Assembly (NCBI GenBank): GCA_049603715.1
Contig: JBMYSW010000010.1
Location: 57,477-121,476 of the forward strand
Direction of reading: 5' to 3'
DNA length: 64,000 nucleotides
Source: Pontibacterium sp049603715
Lineage (GTDB): Bacteria; Pseudomonadota; Gammaproteobacteria; Pseudomonadales; Balneatricaceae
Made by a program: the position numbers and the translations under genes. Each line of letters opens with the position of its first letter. Within the stretch, counting starts at the first letter, position 1. A model generated the notes under the pieces. The model saw only the letters and a program-made list of their open reading frames with translations, searched no databases and was not told the origin of the DNA. Shown here one piece after another: positions 42,393 to 50,150 of the stretch.

Positions 42393-44489
42393 TTAAGCCG
42401 CTGAAGTTGGAATGAGGAATGAAATCTCACAGTGTTTGGTTGCGCGGCTAGAAATTCGCAAGCGGCCTTTAAGGTCATTTACGTGACTACGCACCAGATC
42501 CATACCTACGCCACGGCCACCATGGCTGTCGGCTGAGTCAAGGGTAGAGAAGCCCGGCATAAAGATAAGGCTCATCACTTTGCTAGAGCTAAATGACTCT
42601 AGCTCAGCTGCTGAGTACATGCCTTGTTTGTGCGCGCGCTCGCGAATCTGGTCCAAGTCAAGGCCGCGACCATCATCGCGTACGCCGACGCGAATACCGC
42701 CTTCGTCTTGCTTCACCATGACTTTAATCGTACCACTGCTGCTCTTACCTAAAAGCTCGCGGTCGACGGACTCTTCAATGCCGTGAACAGCTGAGTTGCG
42801 CGCCATCTGTAGTACACAGTCATCAATCATGGCAGCTTGCGCTTCAGTAAGCGTTTTGTAAGCGTCGTCTTCAAACTCGACCTTAATTTGTTTGCCTTTT
42901 TCAGACGCAATAGTAGCTACAAGGCTTGAGATTTTGCCTCGGTTTAGTTTGCGTTCTTTTGGAGCTTCAAGGCTGATCTCTGCGGTAATTTCAGCGTTTT
43001 TGTTACCACTGTGGATAAGGTCAAACAGCTCCTGCAGCTCGGCTAACATAGAGTAGAAGCCATTAAGACCTAGGGTTAGTGGCAAGAAGTCACCACCCTG
43101 AAGGTCTGCTTTACCTTTTAGAGTTTCAAGCTGGTCTTCAAACTTGTGCGCTGCATCGACTACGTGGGTCAGGCTCAATGCGCCCGCATCGCCTTTAATG
43201 CGATGCATTAGGCGGTAGGTGCTGTCGATCTTGCTCGCGTACTGATGCGCATGGGCTGCTTTGTCACGCAGGATATCGTTAATAGCACTTAAGCTCTTGT
43301 CTGTTTCAGCCAAGAAGGTACGGAAGGTGTCTGCCTCAATGTGAAGCAGCTTTTTAAGCGCACCGGCTTGCATGCCACTGTTTTGACGCTCGCGCTCTAG
43401 TGCTGCACGTAGTTCTACGTTCTCAGTAATATCCTGAACGGTTACCAAGATGTGACGAATTTCGCCTTCCATAATAACGCGGTTAAATACGAACGACAGG
43501 TGCTTAACGCTGTAGTGGCCATTGCTTTCAAGCAGGTTAACCTCAAGGTCGCTTAACGGGTTAAGTGAGCCTACCAAGTTCTCTTTTACCGTTGGGTTAA
43601 GCAGTAGCTTGATGTATTCCTCGGCCGTTTCCATCTCTGACTCAAGTACCAGTGATTGGAGGAGGGCTCTGAAGGACATGCCTGCATACTCTCGTTCACC
43701 AAAGATCTGGTTAAGAGAGCTAGAGTACTGAGTTCCGATGGTTAAGTCAGTATCGATGAGGAGCAGGCCCTCTTGTACCGTATCAAGAATCTCCTCGGTC
43801 TCACGACGAGCTTCCTCTGTCTGCGCATCACTGCGGCGGAGCTGGCCTACAAAGTGGACCAAGATAACAAAGAAGTTAATGATCGCGAAGGTAATTGCAC
43901 CGGTTTGAATCATACGCAAGTTAAACGACTTGTCTTTAGCGATTTGCTCAAGTTCGTTAGTCAGGTCGTTCATCAATTTTAGCAGGGTAAGGTTGTTACC
44001 CTTCATGATCACCAAGAGGTCGTCGAGGTATTCTTGGTGAACAGGGCTACTAGCAGGCGCAGATCGAAGCTTTTCCAAATCGTCTTTGATGGGCGTCCAG
44101 ATCTTTTTAGCCTCGTCTACAGCGGCTCGTGCCAATGGCGTAGAAACTTGTCCCAGCTGAATGTTGTTACCAGCTGCGTTCATTGTTTGAGCGCCCACAT
44201 CAAATGCCGTGAGTGTTTGGTCAAACAGGCTAATCGCGCCCTCAAGCTCTTTAAATGCTTGGTCGCCTGATTCGCCAAGAAGGCGGGCAGTGTTGTAATC
44301 GTAAAGTGCTTTGGTCGCCTTCTGCGAAAGCATCCGCTGACGACCGGCCAAGTTTACGTTTACGGCATCGTCGGCAATTTGCGACGAAATATAGAAGTTA
44401 AGTACAAGTACACCTAAATCAAGGAAGATGAACATCGCGATCGCACCTACGATTGCACGATATTTACCTAATTCTGCTAATGAGAACAT
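42393..44489 (-). CDS. Membrane CheA-like hybrid sensor kinase
   Basis: The 698-residue protein begins with a membrane helix (about 11-33), then a PilJ/NIT-like extracytoplasmic domain with AGRQRMLSQKATKALYDYNT, a second helix (about 197-215), a PAS-like region (about 230-360), an Hpt domain with phosphorylatable H429 (MHRIKGDAGALS), and a CheA-type ATPase (QMARNSAVHGIEE; DDGRGLDLDQIRERAHKQG; GFSTLDSADSHGGRGVGMDL). It ends at once after the ATPase and lacks the CheW-like P5 domain that docks CheA to receptors. It therefore seems to be a stand-alone membrane kinase. It heads the three-gene unit with the CheY-like and CheX-like genes. Confidence 0.9.
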   Translation of the reverse strand: MFSLAELGKYRAIVGAIAMFIFLDLGVLVLNFYISSQIADDAVNVNLAGRQRMLSQKATKALYDYNTARLLGESGDQAFKELEGAISLFDQTLTAFDVGAQTMNAAGNNIQLGQVSTPLARAAVDEAKKIWTPIKDDLEKLRSAPASSPVHQEYLDDLLVIMKGNNLTLLKLMNDLTNELEQIAKDKSFNLRMIQTGAITFAIINFFVILVHFVGQLRRSDAQTEEARRETEEILDTVQEGLLLIDTDLTIGTQYSSSLNQIFGEREYAGMSFRALLQSLVLESEMETAEEYIKLLLNPTVKENLVGSLNPLSDLEVNLLESNGHYSVKHLSFVFNRVIMEGEIRHILVTVQDITENVELRAALERERQNSGMQAGALKKLLHIEADTFRTFLAETDKSLSAINDILRDKAAHAHQYASKIDSTYRLMHRIKGDAGALSLTHVVDAAHKFEDQLETLKGKADLQGGDFLPLTLGLNGFYSMLAELQELFDLIHSGNKNAEITAEISLEAPKERKLNRGKISSLVATIASEKGKQIKVEFEDDAYKTLTEAQAAMIDDCVLQMARNSAVHGIEESVDRELLGKSSSGTIKVMVKQDEGGIRVGVRDDGRGLDLDQIRERAHKQGMYSAAELESFSSSKVMSLIFMPGFSTLDSADSHGGRGVGMDLVRSHVNDLKGRLRISSRATKHCEISFLIPTSAA

Positions 44490-45196
44490 GAAGCCTCCGC
44501 GTCTCTAAAAATAATCCTTCGCTGTCGGGGGTTCTATCAAATTACATGCCAAGGTGGTGAAAATTTGCGTTTGCGCAAATTTTGGCCCAAAACCTTTGTC
44601 ATCCTTAATAAACCTCTGGGAGCGTTAGCCTAGTGATCAAATATTACGAAATTAATATCAAAAATCAGTCGTTATTATGAGGCTTGTTGGTGCTTAATGC
44701 CCGTGTTTGGTGCAAAATTTTATAGCTTGTTGCATTTGAGCGCTCAAAAATTAGACTTTGGCCTAGGTCACAACATAAAAATTACTCAATTCCCCCTTTA
44801 ATTCCTTCGTTTTACTGTAGTCTTAATTTGCTGTGTTCCAATATCCATAAGCTCTGTAGGGAGATGATATTTTAGCTTTTTGAGCGCGAGTTTCTGGCAG
44901 CTTAATAGCGCATGACTCGTTTAAAAAGAGTTAACACAACTGTTTGAAAATAAGTCTGCAGCAAAATATTGTCTCGTTTTGGGCTAAAAATAGCAGGGTT
45001 AGTGGTCAATTTTGGGGCGTGGTGACGATGAGTGCCGATAGAAGTTTTGAGGAGGGGAGCTATGGCGCCGGAATGCTGCCCGCTTTTAGCTCACTTTTTG
45101 GCGAATTGGCTAGATGATTAGAGCAATTGAAGTTGCTCGCCAGTTACTTACCAGTCACTTACAAAGCTTAACAACCTGATTTTTCGGCAAATTTTC
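44490..45196. other. Upstream region of the kinase gene, perfect inverted repeat
   Basis: This 707-base stretch is mostly AT-rich without a supported gene. AAAATTTGCG (44560-44569) and CGCAAATTTT (44574-44583) are perfect 10-base inverted arms around TTTG, 71 bases before the kinase start, a candidate operator. A 19-codon frame at 45063-45122 (MAPECCPLLAHFLANWLDD) has a strong GAGGGGAG site but no other support. The rest holds nothing I can name. Confidence 0.5.
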
Positions 45197-45225
45197 TTGC
45201 CCATTAGTTTTCGAAGGGGTAATAT
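45197..45225 (+). promoter_or_regulatory. Promoter of tRNA-Ser
   Basis: TTGCCC (45197-45202), a 17-base spacer and TAATAT (45220-45225) give a good sigma70 promoter. A GC-rich stretch (ACGCGCC) follows the -10, as at stable RNA promoters. It lies 48 bases before the tRNA 5-prime end. Confidence 0.7.
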
Positions 45226-45272
45226 ACGCGCCTTCAAATCGACGGGCTATGTCATATGGCTTGATCGTCTCC

Positions 45273-45360
45273 GGTGAGTTGTCCGAGTGGCCGAAGGAGC
45301 ACGCCTGGAAAGTGTGTATACGGAAACGTATCGAGAGTTCGAATCTCTCACTCACCGCCA
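45273..45360 (+). tRNA. tRNA-Ser, anticodon GGA
   Basis: An 88-base class II tRNA with encoded CCA. GGTGAGT (45273-45279) pairs with ACTCACC (45350-45356), G is the discriminator, and CCA ends at 45360. The anticodon loop is CTGGAAA, so GGA reads TCC/TCT. A long variable arm (GTATACGGAAACGTATC) and the T arm GAGAGTTCGAATCTCTC follow. A T run comes after the gene (45367-45374) and may end the transcript. Confidence 0.97.
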
Positions 45361-45479
45361 TTTATCTTTTTTTTCAAAATAACCATTAAATATCAGAGTC
45401 TTGCGCTTCCGTAATCGGTTGTATTTCTCGTTTTTTATCTAGGCTAAACGTTCCCCTCAAAGCTGACTCACCTTGTTAG

Positions 45480-45755
45480 CTAACTTAGCCATAGCCAGAT
45501 ACTCACGCCCATAATCAGTAGGCCAGACACCTTGTTCATTGTGCGAACGTTTTCTGAGCGTCCAAGTAGGTGTTTTAAGCTTTTTCCGCCCGTTGCATAG
45601 ATGCTCATACAAACAAACTCAAAAAACATAATGATACTGACCAGAACAGCTAGCTGAAGGAGCAGCGGTTGGTTTTCGTCGATAAACGGGGGAAGCAGCG
45701 AGATCATAAATGCCCATCCTTTGGGGTTTGCTATCGCTGTAATAAAGCCTTGCAT
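45480..45755 (-). pseudogene. Truncated LysE/RhtB family exporter
   Basis: Only 91 codons remain, equal to the C-terminal half of a LysE/RhtB amino acid exporter of about 205 residues. The frame begins MQGFITAIANPKGWAFMISL, where the conserved NPK motif of the middle helix lies, and continues through two or three helices to GVSIWLWLS. A stop codon sits just before the start (TAA, one codon, then ATG). The N-terminal helices and the usual promoter region are missing, and the AsnC gene begins only 25 bases away. A deletion is the simplest explanation. AsnC-type regulators often control such exporters. Confidence 0.8.
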
Positions 45756-45780
45756 AAATTATTAAATTGAGACTGATTTA

Positions 45781-46245
45781 ATGCATAGTATCGCTTTAGA
45801 TAGACAGGATGTTCGCATCCTTAATTTCCTTCAGCAAAATAGCCAGATACCGCGTTTGGAGCTGGCGGAACGAGTTGGGCTCTCTTCATCTCAATGCTTT
45901 CGGCGCCTCAAAAGGCTTGAAGAAGAGGGCATTATTGATCGCTATGTGGCGGTATTGGATAAGAAGAAGGCGGGCATTGGTGTGTCTGCTGCGATTATGG
46001 TGCAGTACCGCAAGAGTGAAGTTGACGCACGACAGCGGGCAATTGAAGTGATTCAGCAAACGCCAATCATCTATGAATGCCATTCTATTACGGGCGAATA
46101 TGACTTTATGCTTCGGGTTTACTGCAAAACCATGGAAGAGTTTAATAACTTGGTAAACGAAACCTTTCAGGTGAGCTTTATCTCGGGCCTACATTCATAC
46201 ATGTTTTTGTCCTGTATTAAAGATAGCCAAGGCCTACAGCTTTAA
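45781..46245 (+). CDS. Lrp/AsnC family transcriptional regulator
   Basis: The 154-residue protein has a helix-turn-helix (LDRQDVRILNFLQQNSQIPR, then VGLSSSQCFRRLKRLEEEGI) and a RAM effector domain (ECHSITGEYDFMLRVYCKTM). It is divergent from the truncated LysE-type gene at 25 bases, far too close for two normal promoters, so its own expression may be altered by the deletion. No strong ribosome site is seen. The likely original ligand was an amino acid exported by that LysE protein. Confidence 0.9.
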   Translation: MHSIALDRQDVRILNFLQQNSQIPRLELAERVGLSSSQCFRRLKRLEEEGIIDRYVAVLDKKKAGIGVSAAIMVQYRKSEVDARQRAIEVIQQTPIIYECHSITGEYDFMLRVYCKTMEEFNNLVNETFQVSFISGLHSYMFLSCIKDSQGLQL

Positions 46246-46321
46246 GGCTTAGAGTAGCTTGTCGTCTCAAACCACTATATACACTCTCAGATAAAACCCT
46301 CCCAAATTAAGGACTTTTTAA

Positions 46322-47788
46322 ATGCCTTCTTTAATGGTTCAAGGCTGCACGTCGGATGCAGGTAAAAGCACGTTAGTTGCGGGGCTTTGCCGTGTTTTTT
46401 ATCGCTTAGGTAAACAAGTCGCGCCGTTTAAACCGCAAAATATGGCATTAAACAGCGCAGTGACTGAAGATGGCGGCGAGATTGGTCGGGCACAAGCGTT
46501 GCAGGCCATGGCAGCAAAGGTGCCTTTGTCGGTGCATATGAACCCTGTGTTGCTCAAACCCAATACCGACACGGGGGCGCAGGTTATTTTGCAAGGGCAG
46601 TCGATTGGTAACTTAAACGCCATGGACTACCACGCCTATAAGCCTAAAGCCGCCGCGGCGGTATTTGATTCTTTTGAAAAGCTGCTATCACGTTACCCCA
46701 ATGTGTTGGTAGAAGGGGCGGGGTCGCCGGCAGAGGTGAATTTGCGGGCAGGTGATATTGCCAATATGGGCTTTGCCGAAGAGGTGGATTGCCCGGTTAT
46801 TTTAATTGCCGATATTGATAAAGGCGGGGTGTTTGCCCACTTTGTTGGCACCTTGGCGTGTTTGAGTGAGACGGAGCAAAACCGCATTAAGGGTTTTGTC
46901 ATTAATCGCTTTCGCGGTGATATTAAACTGCTGGAAGACGGCCTGACGTGGTTAGAAGAAAAAACCAACAAGCCAGTGTTAGGGGTGTTGCCCTATTTGC
47001 ATGGGCTGGCACTGGATGCCGAAGACGCCATCAGTGATGCTCACACCTGTGCGGCAACGGCTCAGCAAGCCTTAAAAGTGGTGTGCCCGCTGTTGCCTCA
47101 TATTTCGAATCACACCGATTTAGACCCTTTGATTCATCACCCACAAGTGGAGTTTATGTGGGCGAAGCACGAAGACCCGATACCCGAGGCGGACTTAATT
47201 ATTTTGCCCGGTAGCAAAAACATCGCCTTTGATTTGCAGTGGCTTAAAAGCCAAGGTTGGCCAGCGGTTATTAATCGCCACTTGCGTTATGGCGGTAAGC
47301 TCATTGGTATTTGTGGTGGCTTACAAATGTTGGGTAAGGCGATTTACGACCCGGAGCAGGTAGAAAGCGAGCAAGCGGTGTCGGAAGGGCTAGGGGTATT
47401 TGATTACACCACCAGGTTGGCGGCGCAGAAACAGTTAAAAAACGTATCGGGCACTTTAACGCTAAACGGCCAAAGCTGTGGGGTTAAAGGTTATGAAATT
47501 CACGCAGGGCAAACGAGTTACCCTAGCCAAAGTGCAGCGGTTTGGCTGGAAGGCCAGCCCGACGGTTGTTTATCGGCCGATAACCAAGTGTTTAGTACGT
47601 ACTTGCATGACTTGTTTAGTCAAGGCGAAGCTCTACAGTTGGTTTTATCTTGGGCGGGCCTGGCGCAGGCACAAGCCTTTGATATGGAGACGCTGCGTGA
47701 GCAGCAAATAGAGCGTTTAGCCGACACCTTTGAAGAACACTTGGATATTGAGCAAATTATTCAAATTATGGATCAGCACGGCGCTTAG
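46322..47788 (+). CDS. cobQ: Cobyric acid synthase
   Basis: The 488-residue enzyme amidates adenosyl-cobyrinate at four side chains in cobalamin synthesis. The N-terminal synthetase domain has the P-loop-like GCTSDAGKSTL and PFKPQNMALNS. The C-terminal class I glutaminase has nucleophile C331 in GICGGLQMLG and the His of TYLHD. It stands alone: no other cob gene or cobalamin riboswitch fits in the 76 bases upstream. It may serve salvage of incomplete corrinoids, or the rest of the pathway may be elsewhere. Confidence 0.95.
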   Translation: MPSLMVQGCTSDAGKSTLVAGLCRVFYRLGKQVAPFKPQNMALNSAVTEDGGEIGRAQALQAMAAKVPLSVHMNPVLLKPNTDTGAQVILQGQSIGNLNAMDYHAYKPKAAAAVFDSFEKLLSRYPNVLVEGAGSPAEVNLRAGDIANMGFAEEVDCPVILIADIDKGGVFAHFVGTLACLSETEQNRIKGFVINRFRGDIKLLEDGLTWLEEKTNKPVLGVLPYLHGLALDAEDAISDAHTCAATAQQALKVVCPLLPHISNHTDLDPLIHHPQVEFMWAKHEDPIPEADLIILPGSKNIAFDLQWLKSQGWPAVINRHLRYGGKLIGICGGLQMLGKAIYDPEQVESEQAVSEGLGVFDYTTRLAAQKQLKNVSGTLTLNGQSCGVKGYEIHAGQTSYPSQSAAVWLEGQPDGCLSADNQVFSTYLHDLFSQGEALQLVLSWAGLAQAQAFDMETLREQQIERLADTFEEHLDIEQIIQIMDQHGA

Positions 47789-47921
47789 CGTGGTTCAGGC
47801 TCATTGCTTCTTTCGCATGCTGGTCATAAAGTGAGCGTAGAGTTTTATGTGCTAAAGCCAAGCGGTTGTTCATAAAATGCCGCGTTACTGGCTGTAAACA
47901 ATGCCCTCAAGGAGAAACAAG

Positions 47922-48758
47922 ATGCTTACCACCGCGCAAGAAGATGCCTTAATTCAATGTGTTAGAGAGGTCGCCAAGGCTGAAATTTTGCCGCATTTTC
48001 GGGCTTTGTCTTCGGGCGAAGTGAAAACCAAAAGTGCCTACGACGACTTGGTAACGGTGGCTGATTTGGCCTCTGAACGCGCATTGATCGAAAAGTTTAG
48101 TGCGCTGTTGCCCGATGCAAAAGTCATTGGCGAAGAGTGTGTCACCGACGACCCTTCTTTGCTCGGTGGCTTTGATGAGCAAGCCATGACGATTGTTATC
48201 GACCCTATTGATGGCACATGGAACTTTGCTCATGGGTTATCGACCTTTGGTGTGTTAATTGCGGGCGTGGCCTATGGCAAAACGGTGTTTGGCTTACTTT
48301 ACGACCCAGTAAATGACGATTGGGTGAGGGCGAGCTTAGGCCGTGGTTGCTGGTATGGAAAGCCAAATGCTGAGGATGTACGCATTTCTTTGGATGCAGA
48401 GGTGAGTGAGCCGCGACTTACGGGCCTTATGTCGCCTGCGTTATTTGCCGACGATATTAAACCTGCCATGGTGCTCAAGCACCTAGAGTATGCTCGCATT
48501 AGTACCTTGCGTTGCGCTTGCCACGAATATCGCAGCTTGGTGCAAGGAGCCTACGACTTCTTTGTACAGCCAAAGCCGAATGTGTGGGATCACGCGGCAG
48601 GTATTATCGCTTACCAAGAAGCCGGTGGTCTGGTCAAAATGCTTGATGGCAGGGAGTATTCTCCGTCCATTACAAAAGGCACGATTGTCGCTGCGCGCAC
48701 AGCTGATGTGATGGCGCGCTTAGATGCCGACTTTAAGACCATGGTCTTAGGCTCTTAG
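47922..48758 (+). CDS. Inositol monophosphatase family phosphatase
   Basis: The 278-residue metal-dependent phosphatase has the family signature DPIDGTWNFAHG and the second motif WDHAAGIIAYQEAGG. GEEC, with the metal-binding Glu, is in KVIGEECVTDDPS. I use ATG at 47922, which has AAGGAGAAACAAG before it; an upstream frame to 47901 adds seven residues and no ribosome site. Such proteins act on inositol phosphates, histidinol phosphate or 3-prime-phosphoadenosine phosphate. The substrate cannot be set from the sequence. It has no clear partners nearby. Confidence 0.9.
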   Translation: MLTTAQEDALIQCVREVAKAEILPHFRALSSGEVKTKSAYDDLVTVADLASERALIEKFSALLPDAKVIGEECVTDDPSLLGGFDEQAMTIVIDPIDGTWNFAHGLSTFGVLIAGVAYGKTVFGLLYDPVNDDWVRASLGRGCWYGKPNAEDVRISLDAEVSEPRLTGLMSPALFADDIKPAMVLKHLEYARISTLRCACHEYRSLVQGAYDFFVQPKPNVWDHAAGIIAYQEAGGLVKMLDGREYSPSITKGTIVAARTADVMARLDADFKTMVLGS

Positions 48759-49221
48759 TGCTTGTTGAGCTTGCGGTAAGAGGGGGCAAGGCTTCTAAGT
48801 CGCTGGTAGGTCAATTAATGCCCTTGCCCACTACGTAAAGCTGTAAAAAAGCTGCGAGGAATGATCCAAATCACTGGGCAGTCTATCGTGGCTTTATGTC
48901 ACAATACCGTCACATTTTAGGGCGTGCCGTCGGCCTTCATGAAAGGTCGTTAACTCGCCCGCTCTAATGCTGCTTTTTGTCGGCTCTTTCTAATAGCGAC
49001 TTCGACTGGCTACATCGGAAAGCTATTTTTAAAGAGCTAGGCTTTAAAGAGTTAGGCACCGTCGCCGCTAAGAATATAAAGCCGCGGCGTGTGTTTTACG
49101 CAAGTAAATCGCACCACTCATTACCTTATTTGAGCACCTTACTTTTAGTATCTGGTTCTAGTACCTTGCTTTAGTACCTTATTTATGATTTTTACTGGCC
49201 CTAATTACGATAGAGCGTTTT
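48759..49221. other. Intergenic region with short tandem repeat
   Basis: No gene is supported in these 463 bases. TTTAAAGAGCTAGGC (49028-49042) is followed directly by TTTAAAGAGTTAGGC (49043-49057), a 15-base tandem repeat with one change. It lies in an open frame of 65 codons (48977-49174) without a ribosome site or recognisable motifs, which I do not call. AGTACCTT recurs at 49163 and 49173, near the end of the stretch. Confidence 0.4.
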
Positions 49222-49968
49222 ATGCAAATTACACAAACACAAGTGGACTTAACAACACCCACAGGTCCGATGCGCTGTTATGTTTACCGCCCGGTTGAAG
49301 AGGGGCGTTACCCTGCCATTATTTTCTATTCTGAGATTTTTCAGCACACCGCACCCATTGCACGATCTGCCGCGATGATGGCGTGTCATGGCTTTGTTGT
49401 TTTAGTGCCCGAGGTGTTTCACGAGCTAAACCCGATAGGCACTGTGTTGGGCTATGACGATGCGGGTAAGGATAAGGGCAACCAAGACAAGTGGACCAAG
49501 CCGTTAAGCGACCACGATACCGATACTCAAGCACTGGTTGAATATTGCCAAGCACAGCCGTTCATTGGCGGTCAAATTGGTGCAATGGGCGTTTGTTTAG
49601 GCGGCCATTTAGCCTGTCGTGCGGCACTTAATCCAGCCGTGGCCAGCGCCTTTTGCTTGTATGCGACGGACCTTCACAGTCATGGTATTCCGGCGGGTAA
49701 TACAGAGCAAACCATTAATCGCTTTGCGGAGATTAAAGGCGAAGTGGTTTTTGTATGGGGCAAGCAAGATCCTCATGTTCCTAACGAAGGGCGAGCAGCC
49801 ATTTATAGTGCCAGTGTTAGCTCGGGTCTTAACTACCAGTGGTGCGAAGTAAACGGTGTTCATGCGTTTATGCGCGATGAGGGCGACCGTTACGATGGTG
49901 CCCTTGCGTTGCAAATGTATCAGCAAGCGGTGGCGCTGTTTCAACGCACTTTGGTACCTCGCAGCTAA
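49222..49968 (+). CDS. Dienelactone hydrolase family protein
   Basis: The 248-residue alpha/beta hydrolase carries the DLH triad: nucleophile C125 in GAMGVCLGGHL, D183 in GKQDPHVP and H214 in NGVHAFMRDE. Cys as nucleophile is typical for the family. The N-terminus QITQTQVDLTTPTGPMRCYV and the motif IFYSEIFQHTAPIARSAAMM fit bacterial carboxymethylenebutenolidase-like proteins. No aromatic degradation genes are near, so its substrate is unknown. An AT-rich hairpin (AAAATTC 50004-50010, GAATTTT 50022-50028) may end its message. Confidence 0.9.
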   Translation: MQITQTQVDLTTPTGPMRCYVYRPVEEGRYPAIIFYSEIFQHTAPIARSAAMMACHGFVVLVPEVFHELNPIGTVLGYDDAGKDKGNQDKWTKPLSDHDTDTQALVEYCQAQPFIGGQIGAMGVCLGGHLACRAALNPAVASAFCLYATDLHSHGIPAGNTEQTINRFAEIKGEVVFVWGKQDPHVPNEGRAAIYSASVSSGLNYQWCEVNGVHAFMRDEGDRYDGALALQMYQQAVALFQRTLVPRS

Positions 49969-50150
49969 TATAAAGAGGCAGGAGTGAGGGGCGAGGGTGA
50001 AATAAAATTCAAACTAAGTATGAATTTTTTGGTCAGACGAGCAAATCTCTGCTAGCTTAGTGACCAGATCACTTAAATGAATCAATCACCCGAGCGCAGA
50101 ACAGTTGCTAAACGCGACGAGCGAAGGAAGTAAGGAAGTAGGGTAGTCTC

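Noticed and set aside
48977..49174. 65-codon frame containing the tandem repeat
   Set aside because: No ribosome site and Ser/Leu-rich tail without family features.
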